Positions 57,101 through 63,938 of a DNA stretch of 64,000 nucleotides are shown here, piece after piece. The notes beneath the pieces were generated by a model. It had not been told where the DNA came from. It searched no databases and saw only the letters and a list, made by a program, of their open reading frames with translations. The position numbers and the translations under genes are program-made. The stretch lies in contig JAWZXG010000037.1 in the NCBI GenBank assembly GCA_037178625.1, positions 1 to 64,000 of the forward strand, read 5' to 3'. The DNA is from Skeletonema tropicum (taxonomy: Eukaryota > Bacillariophyta > Thalassiosirophyceae > Thalassiosirales > Thalassiosiraceae). How positions within the stretch are numbered: the stretch's first letter is position 1; each line of letters starts with the position of its first letter.

Positions 57101-57676
57101 CGAGTATTTGGTTCCAAAAACAATATCCACCACGTTCTCCTCAGTTGGATTCTTCGATACGTAAAGTAACTTCAATGATTGCTCAATGTTGTTCTTGACG
57201 GTTGTGAATATGATTGCTGGTCCAGATCTGGTGAGGTTATATACCTCTTGCAACAACTCGTTGTTGATCGTCCATTTTTTATCTTTCTGCACGAGGTGGA
57301 AATGTGCGTTGATAAGCTGTGATAATTTTTCTTCCTTACTTTGCGGGAGACTTGCCCCCACCTTGATGAATTCAAGGTAATTATCCAGAAATTGTTGGGG
57401 CACTTTCAAATACATATCGTTCTCCTTCGTTGTAGAGATAGCAGCAAATAGATTCATGTTATGTGCTTCGACAATGTCTTTCATTTGATTTAGGAAACCA
57501 TACTCAGCGCCATCGGTCATCGTCAATCCCCGCACAATCTTACTGAATGGAGCGTCAAAATCGAAAAAGTTGCCGTCGGTATCGTCCTCTCGTGGATGTT
57601 GCAGAAAAAATCTCTCAAGTATCTCACGCACCACGGCCTCCCGGACGTGGGGGGCATAATCAGATTCTTTGCGCAT
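45173..57676 (-). CDS. Giant WW-domain protein with nested FG-type repeats
   Basis: 4167 codons from the first ATG (57674-57676); the frame is open 16 codons further, to a TTG at 57724 and beyond. Residue numbers below count from 57724. Residues ~17-200 form a helical globular region (YAPHVREAVVREILERFFLQ). Residues ~210-290 are Glu/Asp-rich. A first WW domain (LPADWKEFNDPNGKVFYFNVTTEESRWERP) lies at ~318-348. A Pro-rich basic insert (LPLPPPPLRKKK) lies near 56110-56150. The rest is five large blocks, each ending in an identical WW domain (LPEGWFKG to SSWEMP). Each block holds one to five 142-residue modules built of 17-residue units of the type ADVFGANNTTTSEKASA. WW domains bind proline motifs; FG/NxF-like repeats suggest a flexible scaffold. 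I recognise no named family. Function and compartment are unknown. Confidence 0.75.
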   Translation of the reverse strand: MRKESDYAPHVREAVVREILERFFLQHPREDDTDGNFFDFDAPFSKIVRGLTMTDGAEYGFLNQMKDIVEAHNMNLFAAISTTKENDMYLKVPQQFLDNYLEFIKVGASLPQSKEEKLSQLINAHFHLVQKDKKWTINNELLQEVYNLTRSGPAIIFTTVKNNIEQSLKLLYVSKNPTEENVVDIVFGTKYSAEQSEEEEEIEEEDEEEEEVKVDEEDEVEVDEEEGEGENEESFDTGNQIDGYVLDSEQEDDDEEDVEAVDNVEQVNDGTETADGSNIANANHESASAEGQVEEETNELGTLPADWKEFNDPNGKVFYFNVTTEESRWERPKSVASEAVEVSTPSMADKAEGGQPIASGEVEPVDEDVTTEDAQGGQPDIFGAKNPAASQKASAADVDGQTNVTATENASAVDVSGTTSASGNHVMKPSESEAAVDSAVDATSEATVEGTLIQRETPPLAASSNMPTTASSPAEATEEHTISSFAKPEKFPTTATTNTHNRFHPNLPIKKATLPLPPPPLRKKKMTSSPFRKPPPIKLRATTRFHVPPPPNRSSVKSGDTETYVLTTSPLHTPRVLDVGKDDDVPSSASALLASTSTSVVAAGPVVDETTEGDLTNTSPEVATVSNDRDKASTEEPNAARALVQLGIEERERLQQNQQQATNPPLFENVSTAADVFRTTNPPLSEKASARNGFGAPPAQEKTISSTSVGTENASAADVFGANNTTTSEKASAANVFGGTNVAAAENASGADGFGSLNPATSENASAANVVGTLSGSGSPTEEVLGGVNTAVTEKASAADVFGASASNPTSGSAAADVFRTTNPPLSEKASAGNGFGAPPAQEKTISSTSVGTENASAADVFGANNTTTSEKASAANIFGGTNVAAAENASGADGFGSLNPATSENASAANVVGTLSGSGSPTEEVLGGVNTAVTEKASAADVFGASASNPTSGSASEVFSTEIPIAGERESIEDPLPEGWFKGKDWASGNTYYYNNVTGESSWEMPREDRLNAVASTTGPGHVAVQGAAVDTLRNNEENKEEKPLQQPHPEIVHRQSSHQLNSLECTEHDPNFQHSDPLVESAVAPTTSTANANGSGISKPPVTVNDFPLAIGNYHPPTAMVAMMEKKQEVNVPASVDAASSSENVAIVKPNDRVAVDSAVDATPEKTVEEPSIQHETPPLAASSNMPTTASSPAEATEEQTISLLTTSPLPTPVLDDGKDDDVPSSASALLASTSTSVVAAGPVVDETTEGDLTNTSPEVATVSNDRDKASTEEPNAARALVQLGIEERERLQQNQQQATNPPLFENVSTAADVFRTTNPPLSEKASARNGFGAPPAQEKTISSTSVGTENASAADVFGANNTTTSEKASAANVFGGTNVAAAENASGADGFGSLNPATSENASAANVVGTLSGSGSPTEEVLGGVNTAVAEKAFAADVFGASASNPTSGSAAADVFRTTNPPLSEKASARNGFGAPPAQEKTISSTSVGTENASAADVFGANNTTTSEKASAANVFGGTNVAAAENASGADGFGSLNPATSENASAANVVGTLSGSGSPTEEVLGGVNTAVTEKASAADVFGASASNPTSGSASEVFSTEIPIAGERESIEDPLPEGWFKGKDWASGNTYYYNNVTGESSWEMPREDRLNAVASTTGPGHVAVQGAAVDTLRNNEENKEEKPLQQPHPEIVHRQSSHQLNSLECTEHDPNFQHSDPLVESAVAPTTSTANANGSGISKPPVTVNDFPLAIGNYHPPTAMVAMMEKKQEVNVPASVDAASSSENVAIVKPNDRVAVDSAVDATPEKTVEEPSIQHETPPLAASSNMPTTASSPAEATEEQTISLLTTSPLPTPVLDDGKDDDVPSSASALLASTSTSVVAAGPVVDETTEGDLTNTSPEVATVSNDRDKASTEEPNAARALVQLGIEERERLQQNQQQATNPPLFENVSTAADVFRTTNPPLSEKASARNGFGAPPAQEKTISSTSVGTKNASAADVFGANNTTTSEKASAANVFGGTNVAAAENASGADGFGSLNPATSENASAANVVGTLSGSGSPTEEVLGGVNTAVAEKAFAADVFGAASNPTSGSAAADVFRTTNPPPSEKASARNGFGAPPAQEKTISSTSVSTENASAADVFGANNTTTSEKASAANVFGGTNVAAAENASGADGFGSLNPATSENASAANVFGTLSGSGSPTEEVLGGVNTAVAEKAFAADVFGAASNPTSGSAAADVFRTTNPPPSEKASARNGFGAPPAQEKTISSTSVSTENASAADVFGANNTTTSEKASAANVFGGTNVAAAENASGADGFGSLNPATSENASAANVFGTLSGSGSPTEEVLGGVNTAVAEKAFAADVFGAASNPTSGSAAADVFRTTNPPPSEKASARNGFGAPPAQEKTISSTSVSTENASAADVFGANNTTTSEKASAANVFGGTNVAAAENASGADGFGSLNPATSENASAANVVGTLSGSGSPTEEVLGGVNTAVAEKAFAADVFGASASNPTSGSAAADVFRTTNPPLSEKASAGNGFGAPPAQEKTISSTSVGTENASAADVFGANNTTTSEKASAANVFGGTNVAAAENASGADGFGSLNPATSENASAANVVGTLSGSGSPTEEVLGGVNTAVTEKASAADVFGASASNPTSGSASEVFSTEIPIAGERESIEDPLPEGWFKGKDWASGNTYYYNNVTGESSWEMPREDRLNAVASTTGPGHVAVQGAAVDTLRNNEENKEEKPLQQPHPEIVHRQSSHQLNSLECTEHDPNFQHSDPLVESAVAPTTSTANANGSGISKPPVTVNDFPLAIGNYHPPTAMVAMMEKKQEVNVPASVDAASSSENVAIVKPNDRVAVDSAVDATPEKTVEEPSIQHETPPLAASSNMPTTASSPAEATEEQTISLLTTSPLPTPVLDDGKDDDVPSSASALLASTSTSVVTAGPVVDETTEGDLTNTSPEVATVSNDRDKASTEEPNAARALVQLGIEERERLQQNQQQATNPPLFENVSTAADVFRTTNPPLSEKASARNGFGAPPAQEKTISSTSVGTENASAADVFGANNTTTSEKASAANVFGGTNVAAAENASGADGFGSLNPATSENASAANVVGTLSGSGSPTEEVLGGVNTAVTEKASAADVFGASASNPTSGSASEVFSTEIPIAGERESIEDPLPEGWFKGKDWASGNTYYYNNVTGESSWEMPREDRLNAVASTTGPGHVAVQGAAVDTLRNNEENKEEKPLQQPHPEIVHRQSSHQLNSLECTEHDPNFQHSDPLVESAVAPTTSTANANGSGISKPPVTVNDFPLAIGNYHPPTAMVAMMEKKQEVNVPASVDAASSSENVAIVKPNDRVAVDSAVDATPEKTVEEPSIQHETPPLAASSNMPTTASSPAEATEEQTISLLTTSPLPTPVLDDGKDDDVPSSASALLASTSTSVVAAGPVVDETTEGDLTNTSPEVATVSNDRDKASTEEPNAARALVQLGIEERERLQQNQQQATNPPLFENVSTAADVFRTTNPPLSEKASARNGFGAPPAQEKTISSTSVGTENASAADVFGANNTTTSEKASAANVFGGTNVAAAENASGADGFGSLNPATSENASAANVFDTLSGSGSPTEEVLGGVNTAVAEKAFAADVFGASASNPTSGSAAADVFRTTNPPLSEKASARNGFGAPPAQEKTISSTSVGTENASAADVFGANNTTTSEKASAANVFGGTNVAAAENASGADGFGSLNPATSENASAANVVGTLSGSGSPTEEVLGGVNTAVAEKAFAADVFGASASNPTSGSAAADVFRTTNPPLSEKASAGNGFGAPPAQEKTISSTSVGTENASAADVFGANNTTTSEKASAANVFGGTNVAAAENASGADGFGSLNPATSENASAANVVGTLSGSGSPTEEVLGGVNTAVTEKASAADVFGASASNPTSGSASEVFSTEIPIAAERESIEDPLPEGWFKGKDWASGNTYYYNNVTGESSWEMPREDRLNAVASTTGPGHVAVQGAAVDTLRNNEENKEEKPLQQPHPEIVHRQSSHQLNSLECTEHDPNFQHSDPLVESAVAPTTSTANANGSGISKPPVTVNDFPLAIGNYHPPTAMVAMMEKKQEVNVPASVDAASSSENVAIVKPNDRVAVDSAVDATPEKTVEEPSIQHETPPLAA
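45702..45798 (-). other. WW domain copy (block 5)
   Basis: Encodes the two signature tryptophans 22 residues apart, YYY in strand 2 and a C-terminal MP. Followed by one changed residue relative to other blocks (AAERESIEDP in place of AGERESIEDP). Confidence 0.9.
48048..48144 (-). other. WW domain copy (block 4)
   Basis: Same protein sequence as the block 5 copy; this block holds a single 142-residue module before the domain. Confidence 0.9.
49542..49638 (-). other. WW domain copy (block 3)
   Basis: Same sequence; closes the largest block, with five modules. Confidence 0.9.
52731..52827 (-). other. WW domain copy (block 2)
   Basis: Same sequence; two modules precede it. Confidence 0.9.
54651..54747 (-). 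other. WW domain copy (block 1)
   Basis: Same sequence; two modules precede it, and the block begins with the unique Pro-rich insert. Confidence 0.9.
56677..56772 (-). other. Unique N-terminal WW domain
   Basis: Diverged from the five repeated copies: W-x21-W, FYF in place of YYY, and WERP at the end. Probably the ancestral single WW of the protein. Confidence 0.9.
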
Positions 57677-57717
57677 TGCGTCAATACCTAGCAGTAAATT
57701 CAACAAGGGTTTGCTGT

Positions 57718-58038
57718 TCACCAAAGTTCTGCTGTTGTTGTTGTTGTTGCTGGTGGGGGTGCCAAAGATAGGGAGTTATTGACGTCCGTGAGCGTGGTGT
57801 GTGCGTTTTGAGGGAGAAGACTCATTCCCGCCGCCATCAGAGATGTCCGAACAGCTGTCTCTTGCGGATGGCGTCCGGACTCCGACAATATCCAGCCATC
57901 CAGCCAGCTTTGAGCTTTGGCCACAACTACGTTCATCATTGGAGCAGTATGCATGAGCGGCCTTGTTGGTCTTGTAGTCCAACCATGGTATTTAAGCTCA
58001 GTCTGTTGAATTTCGCCAGGCTGCGTGCATTTTATTGT
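57718..58038 (-). CDS. Probable second exon upstream of the WW gene
   Basis: A strong acceptor (CCATCTCTCTCCACACAG) ends at 58039 and is followed by an open frame of 106 codons: TIKCTQPGEIQQTELKYHGW, VVVAKAQSWLDGWILSESG, RHPQETAVRTSLMAAGMSLLPQ, ending ATTTTTAELW TGA. The stop overlaps the start of the giant frame in a different phase, so a one- or two-base shift would be needed to fuse them. Either it ends a small separate gene (about 152 codons with the exon at 58420) or the junction carries a real or technical frameshift. The helical composition fits the N-terminal part of the giant protein. Confidence 0.4.
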   Translation of the reverse strand, partial: TIKCTQPGEIQQTELKYHGWTTRPTRPLMHTAPMMNVVVAKAQSWLDGWILSESGRHPQETAVRTSLMAAGMSLLPQNAHTTLTDVNNSLSLAPPPATTTTTAELW

Positions 58039-58419
58039 CTGTGTGGAGAGAGATGGAGAGGGTTGTGATGAGTGGACGACCAAAAATATATACATCGTAA
58101 TAACAGTCAGAAATAAATGATAATGAATGACACTAGAGCAGCCAGCGATAGGCCCATTGACAGCTCATTGCAGATGAATTTTCTCCTTCATTTGTATGGG
58201 CAGTGCAGCCTGCCGCCTCATGGTATCCAGCGGCTTGGCTTATAAATTATATATTGACCGTCAATAGCGAGGCCATCAGCTGTGCACAAGATGAGTCCAT
58301 CAAGAGCGCAGCGGCCGGGAGACACTGCAGTTCCTATCAGCCGACGGTCATCATCTCTGCTCTCTCCATATTCATATAAAACTGCATGCAAATAAAATTA
58401 TTATTGTAGCAACACTTAC

Positions 58420-58557
58420 ATCAATAGGACGTCCGACAGTGGCTGTGGGTGTTCCCGTAACACCAGTTCCGAGCTCACGTTCATAAACGGCAAGCTCACG
58501 CTCGATAGCGGCGGTGGGTGAGGCAACCGGCTCATTAATTGCGGCAGCGGAGGCCAT
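58420..58557 (-). CDS. Probable first coding exon upstream of the WW gene
   Basis: ATG at 58555-58557 opens 46 codons, MASAAAINEPVASPTAAIER to VGRPID. It ends at a consensus donor GAT|GTAAGT (58419 downward) in phase 0. Joining to the acceptor at 58038 removes a 381-bp intron and keeps the frame of the next exon. No domain recognised. Confidence 0.45.
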
Positions 58558-58975
58558 GATGGCCGCAACGATAACTCTTCGTCTTGAGTGCAGAAAACTT
58601 TGTTGGGCTTTGTTGAATGTTGAACTACCTCCACCGGAAGACGAAGCGCAGAGAAGGGCGTAAGCGGCACATCATCATCGCAGAAGAGGTCAGAAGACAG
58701 AAGATGATGGATGATGGTGATTTTTGATTTTTCAAGTTGGATGGGCGTTGGCGGACAATTTGAGACGGTCATTTTGATACTTCGACACAATTTTTTGAGC
58801 TATCCGGCACTCACCTTCTCCACCTTGCATGCAGCGCCATCCAGAAACTGACCGACTTGCCACTTGCGATTTGCGATTTGGCGGAAAGAGGGGTTCCCCT
58901 CCCTCGCTCTTTCACCAAAGAGGCAGGCTTCATTCTCGCTCTTTTCCGTTCCCAGTGGAGTACTCCTATACTTAA
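58558..58975. other. Probable 5' region of the WW gene
   Basis: No protein is clear. The minus-strand context AAAATGACCGTCTCAAATT (about 58754-58772) closely resembles AAGATGGCCGTCTCAAATT in each 2.24-kb unit (for example 3716-3734), although nothing else nearby matches. Confidence 0.35.
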
Positions 58976-59590
58976 TATTGGCGTGCGGCGGCAGGGCAAG
59001 CTTCTCCCGGCTTTCGTGCTTCTGTTTGCTGCACGAAATTCTCTTGCTGCACAAAATTGAGCATAATAAAGCATTTGTTTTTTGGGTAGGTGCTTTCACA
59101 GATCCAAAAGGTTCATCAAGTAGAGATGTTTAATGTATTCTCTAGTTGTTGTTATGAACTTTCTGATTACTAAAACTCTTCACTGCATTGTATCGATCTC
59201 TGCATTTGATTGGTAACCCAACATGTCGAGAATTGGTCGTTCTTTGGTGTCCTTTAAACGTTGCTCGAAGCGAATGATATTCTGAGGGACATTGAAGCTG
59301 CGCTCGAGGTCCAACGGTTTCATTAGGTAGAGTCCAGCTAGTGTTCTCACCCTCGACAAGACAACGTAGATCCAGTTCACGCATCGATAGTTCCAGTCAT
59401 TGACAATGAGGACGTCTTTTGACATTCCCTGCAGCTTGTGGCCAGTTGTTGCTGTGTTGGAGTTGACAGGAACCTGCTTGACTTGTGCATTGCCCACTGT
59501 TGTAGTATTGTTTCAGTCAGAGGGAACTTGATAGTGGCCGAAAATTCTTGTGGTTTGAGCTTGAAGGTCCGTGCTTTGGTGCCAGTAGTC
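58976..59590 (-). repeat. Right copy of the ~620-bp inverted duplication
   Basis: Reverse complement of 42487-43112. Homology breaks at TATTGGCG on the side facing the WW gene and at CCAGTAGT on the outer side. Beyond that point this copy alone continues with helicase sequence. Confidence 0.95.
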
Positions 59591-59727
59591 GGGTAGTGCT
59601 CGAACTCTACCCACTCCACGTCGTCAACAAAACAGTCCATACCTTCTTTCCATCCCAATTTTTCCACCTCCTCTCCCGCCCATCCTATCTGAGTGTAAAT
59701 CAGCAGAAGATGTACAGGTTTGCACAA
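59180..59727 (-). pseudogene. Pif1/Helitron-type helicase C-terminal fragment (right copy)
   Basis: It encodes GWKEGMDCFVDDVEWVEFEHYPTTGTKARTFKLK, PQEFSATIKFPLTETI and, after a one-base loss near 59508-59512, GNAQVKQVPVNSNTATTGHKLQGMSKD, NWIYVVLSRVRTLAGLYLMKP and a stop at 59180. It extends about 45 codons further upstream than the left copy, so it is probably nearer the source. Motifs I-IV are missing. Confidence 0.65.
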
Positions 59728-59930
59728 ATTGTAACTCCTTACAGGCCGTACATCGTTGCACTGGTTCTTCGTTTGTTATCACGTTGCTTGTCTCAAAGCC
59801 ACTCATCTCTAAGCGTTGCCCACGTCAACAGCACTACTTTATTGGTGATTCTTTTCTTCCTTCTTCTATGAGATCAATCATGTTGGATTTCCCTTCATTC
59901 CCTTCGCGGAATATTGTTGACAGCGCGCTT

Positions 59931-60272
59931 TCATTCACTACCAGAATGCTTACATATCAGTGAGTGTCCGTATATACCCATAAATTGGTACCCTAATTTT
60001 CCGGCTGTCACTCCCCAACGATACGATATTGATATGTCCAAGTCAACAGTCTGAAGTTTATAGCTCCTCATAACACGTCGCAAGAGCAATACCAATCCAA
60101 AGAAAAGTCCGAAACTCGCACAAGAATAACGCCAGCGTTTGTGTAGAACGTTGTCTTCATGACTAAACCCAAACCTGTCTCCTGTCATTGCGTTAATCAC
60201 TGCAAATATCTCTCCCCATGATTCTTCCTTCGCTTCTATCATCTTCTCCGCTAAAATCTCCTCTCCCCACAA
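59931..60272 (-). CDS. Unidentified ORF with one possible membrane segment
   Basis: 113 codons. Begins WGEEILAEKMIEAKEESWGEIFAVINAMTG (amphipathic helix), then a hydrophobic stretch YSCASFGLFFGLVLLLRRVM (possible transmembrane segment). No ATG gives a complete product, and no neighbour explains it. It may be an exon of a larger spliced gene on this strand. Confidence 0.25.
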   Translation of the reverse strand: MWGEEILAEKMIEAKEESWGEIFAVINAMTGDRFGFSHEDNVLHKRWRYSCASFGLFFGLVLLLRRVMRSYKLQTVDLDISISYRWGVTAGKLGYQFMGIYGHSLICKHSGSE

Positions 60273-60292
60273 GGTTATCCAACTTGATATAT

Positions 60293-60913
60293 TTAACGAG
60301 TCATCACAAGATGCGAAAGATGAGGTGATGTGGCTATTTGCGAAGGTATGTCACTTGTGACTTGAACTTGAAGTCGACGTGCGGTTGTCTTGAGCTTTGA
60401 GTTGATCATGAAGTTGAAGTTGTTCAGTCCATCTGGAAATCGAACGGAGATAAATCGAACAGAAATGATGTCTCGCAAGGCATTCCCAACAGTGAATCCA
60501 ATAGAATCATTGCGTCGACAAGTAGTAGTAATACTTGGTTTCCAAGAGTATCCAACGTCAATTTGATGACAAGGTATGAACAACACGAGATGCACAAGAT
60601 ACTTCAAACGCTCCGCATAATCGGCGCAATAAAGTTTACAACTCACAAGATCTCTAAAATCCGAGGTGACACGATCACGTACAATGTAGATTTTGGGCCC
60701 ATCGATCCACAATGCGTCACGAGCATAGGTGTTGATAGTACGATTGCCAATACCGATGGCCTGTGAAATAGCACCACTTCCCACCCACGAAATAATGATA
60801 CCATGTCTAAGTTGAGCGGACAAAATTGGAAGGAAACGTGCCTCAGAAGACTTTCCATGTCGGAATTGAATCCAATCAGTACCTGTCAGAGCGAGACCGA
60901 ATGAATCAAACAA
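60293..60913 (-). CDS. Unidentified 206-codon ORF
   Basis: The longest single frame here after the 350-codon one. Segments such as QFRHGKSSEARFLPILSAQLRHGIIISWVGSGAISQ and GYSWKPSITTTCRRNDSIGFTVGNALRDIISVRF look protein-like. I recognise no domain. It may be an exon continuing with the ORFs on either side. Confidence 0.3.
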   Translation of the reverse strand: MFDSFGLALTGTDWIQFRHGKSSEARFLPILSAQLRHGIIISWVGSGAISQAIGIGNRTINTYARDALWIDGPKIYIVRDRVTSDFRDLVSCKLYCADYAERLKYLVHLVLFIPCHQIDVGYSWKPSITTTCRRNDSIGFTVGNALRDIISVRFISVRFPDGLNNFNFMINSKLKTTARRLQVQVTSDIPSQIATSPHLSHLVMTR

Positions 60914-60993
60914 CTTGTAAGATATACAAGAAGCATCTCCCCATCAGTGGATGACATGACGAGGTCGATCAGTCCCAGCAAATTGACCATCCT

Positions 60994-62046
60994 TCAGCAT
61001 TCTATCAGCAGGCATATAGCAGCGTCGTCGACCCTTGTAGAAATGGCAGCAGCGATCTCCTCCCCATGCTGTAATTTCAAAATCTGCACAGCCACGGAAG
61101 ATGTTGCAAGCAAAATGAGCTCTGATGGGTACGACGAAATATCACATTGATATTCTCCAACAACCAAATGGCAATAGAAACATTGCAAATGCACAGGCAA
61201 GCGTTCCCTATTCATCTCGAAGCATCGAGGCAACTCTAAATTAATAAAGTATTGGACTGTCGCAGGTAATAATTGCTCCCCATCCATCGAAGATGTACAA
61301 GATGGTCTCTTAGCGTAGAACATGCCATTATCCGTAGAGGTAGTTTCGTAGCTCACAAGATGATGCAAAAGTATGTAGATGATTTGCAAAGCGATTGGAG
61401 TGCAGTTGGATGGAGCAGCTCCCCATGGCAAGAAGATGCGATGAAGTTGAGTACTACTTCCAAAGAGGACACTGGTGATGAACGGCAAAACCAGAAAGGT
61501 GTATGTCCATTGGACTCGATGGATGTGACGAATATCTTGTTGCAGACTTCCAATAATCAAATCATCTTGATGAAGGCAGTCCAAGGCAGCGAATATTATG
61601 CATGGTCTTCTTGGACAAGAGCTCCCCAATAACCAACGATGCGACACAAGCGGCGATATTGGTCGTACAAACATCATTACCGATGAACAACGAATTAGCA
61701 TTATCCGCAAAGCACAAGTCAGCGTAGCAAGTAATTCGTGACATGGATGTTGAAGTTCGTTTATGCATGAGAAACCCTCCCCAGAGTAATGCCAGATTGA
61801 TATCCTCCGCCAATAAGACAGCCTCGTTTGATGCATACTAAGTGCAAGACATGCAAGCAGTGCCTTTCCGAAACAAGAAGACATGATTGAGGTTGATGTC
61901 TTCCAGAACGCATAAGAAAAGATGTCTTGTATACTGCAGATGTGCATTTGTACATGATCCAGAACGAAACCAGCGGTAGACAATCCTTGCTGACAGAAGT
62001 ATGTATCAAAGAACTTGGGACTAGAACAGTCAGTGGCAGTTGACAA
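60994..62046 (-). CDS. Unidentified 350-codon ORF
   Basis: Rich in Cys, His and Ile (for example QMHICSIQDIFSYAFWKTSTSIMSSCFGK), without a recognisable domain. In part of it another minus frame (61562-61813: EDINLALLWGGFLMHKR, FIGNDVCTTNIAACVASLVIGELLSKK) looks more natural. The long frame may therefore be chance or may conceal exons in other phases. Confidence 0.25.
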   Translation of the reverse strand: MSTATDCSSPKFFDTYFCQQGLSTAGFVLDHVQMHICSIQDIFSYAFWKTSTSIMSSCFGKALLACLALSMHQTRLSYWRRISIWHYSGEGFSCINELQHPCHELLATLTCALRIMLIRCSSVMMFVRPISPLVSHRWLLGSSCPRRPCIIFAALDCLHQDDLIIGSLQQDIRHIHRVQWTYTFLVLPFITSVLFGSSTQLHRIFLPWGAAPSNCTPIALQIIYILLHHLVSYETTSTDNGMFYAKRPSCTSSMDGEQLLPATVQYFINLELPRCFEMNRERLPVHLQCFYCHLVVGEYQCDISSYPSELILLATSSVAVQILKLQHGEEIAAAISTRVDDAAICLLIEC

Positions 62047-63545
62047 GGTCCTGCACTGGAAGTCACGATGCTCAATGGTTGTGAAAAATCACAGCAAGCG
62101 AGATGTAAGAACCATCGATCTTACGGAACTTGTGAGTGTTGTGAGCAAATCCATCAACTCTTGAATAACTAGCATCTCGGCAGATATCGCTTCATTATCT
62201 ATCGTCGCGGATAAAACAATCGTCGAAAGAAGAGGATCTCCCCACACAGCGAGAGAATTGGCATGAAGATGATTAGTGGATGTAGATTGTTGTGTCGATG
62301 GAATGATACGATGACGATGAGACAACATAAAACCCCGTTCCATAACATGGAATAGATGTGGATGACTGTTTCACAACATCCATATCAATGGGTGATACAT
62401 GATAAAAGAACTTCCCTCCGCACCAAATATAGACACGGTATGTTGTGTAGACTTGAGCATGTCAAGAATAGACAGAACTGGGCACACACCCTTATCACGG
62501 AATCAAAAAATGTCATCCCCATGAAGTAGTCGGAATCGATCCAGTACATGGCATCCAGCAGCGGTGATACCAGAGCAGACTTGAGTGTAGAAATCCTCTT
62601 GAGTATGTTAACTCCACATGAATACAGAGACATTTTCCATAACCCTCCCCATCATTGATACAGGAAGCAGCACCGCAGTTTTGGTGGCATTGCAACAAAG
62701 TGACGAAGGCGATAATGTGAAGTCTGAAGGTGCTGCATTATCACCCTCCAGGGTTGGGACCAAGGGCAGTGGGTGTTTGTTTCGTGCTGCCTCATGGGTA
62801 ACAGCTGCTGTTGACTGCGATCGTGATGGCCCGGTGGTGCAGCACTAGCTGAATAATCTCTCTTACCGTTGGCGTTTATCATCTTGTAGATTAGTGCTCA
62901 AATATTATGAGCACTTGGGAGATATCAAAAGTGAAAGTGATCATCATCAAGAGAGTCGACGAAGACCAAGATCAGTCCAACAGGCAAGGTAGTAGTCACA
63001 ACATTGTTCGGAACCTCATTTCGATGAGATGACTGGTGCAGAGGAACAGCAGCTTGACTCACTCCTTGCTGTTCTTCCTTTGGGAGCATCAAATCCATGC
63101 CGAGAACATCCATGTCGAAGTAAAAATTATGAGCCGAGCAAGCATTTTAATGCATAACACAATATCATGATTGGTCTGGAGCAACACAGGCAGAATGCAG
63201 TGAAAAATAAGAATCCAGGATCTTTCGATTTGACAGGCAGAAGTATCGTACAATCTCTACAGTGAAAAAAAATTATCCAGGCTATATTTCGATTTGAGGG
63301 GCCGAACAGCTGCTACCTTCTTCGAGTCGAAGAGCGCAAGCCCCCCTAACGCCAACCCAATTAAGACTCGGCAAACAAAAATCCTAAGGGATATAATTAT
63401 ATAAACTAGAGTTTGGTAGAGAAAGGTGTTAAAATTATGCTAAACACAAATTTCACCCCACAGTTTTTGTATTTGCCCCAGTCTATTCTCACATTATCCA
63501 AAGTTTGAACTAACCAAAAAGCGAGAATGACGCCTCTTTGGTGGG
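62047..63545. other. No recognised gene
   Basis: Minus frames at 62089-62343 (NSLAVWGDPLLSTIVLSATIDNEAIS) and 62513-62698 share the TGGGGA-encoded W-G-(E/D) pattern of the preceding ORFs but are short and in different phases. 63120-63545 is AT-rich and shows nothing coding. Confidence 0.4.
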
Positions 63546-63553
63546 GACGGAAC

Positions 63554-63938
63554 CAGGGCTGTATACCCACTCCGTACCCACCGAAAAAATACCTAGGTAT
63601 CAGGTATTTTTTGGGTATTGGGTGTAACTATTGCGTACGTACCTGCTCGATTTCAGTATGGGTACTTACCTGATACGTACTTACCTAAGGGTAACTACCT
63701 TCTGGGTACTCCTAATCAGGTACAAAAGAGCTCGAAATACCCGTAAAATTGCGAAATTTACCCCTGAAATGACCAAAATTCTTTAGAAAAGTACCCATTC
63801 AAGGACCAAACTCGCACCTAACGGGGTCACCTAGGTAATGGGTACGTAACCAAGTAATACGTACCCAGTCGAAAATATGGATGGGTATTACCCAATACGT
63901 AGGTACCTACGTTTTTTCGGACTAGGTATACAGCCCTG
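63554..63938. mobile_element. hAT-type MITE, 385 bp
   Basis: Perfect 14-bp terminal inverted repeats CAGGGCTGTATACC (63554-63567) and GGTATACAGCCCTG (63925-63938), flanked by an exact 8-bp target duplication GACGGAAC (63546-63553 and 63939-63946). An 8-bp duplication and a CAGGG start are hallmarks of hAT elements. The interior is non-coding and dense in GGTAC/GTACC palindromes, so it is non-autonomous. Intact termini suggest recent insertion. Confidence 0.93.

Noticed and set aside
58864..59133. Plus-strand 89-codon frame within the right inverted copy
   Set aside because: It spans the duplication boundary, and the matching region in the left copy reads differently; antisense to the helicase 3' flank.
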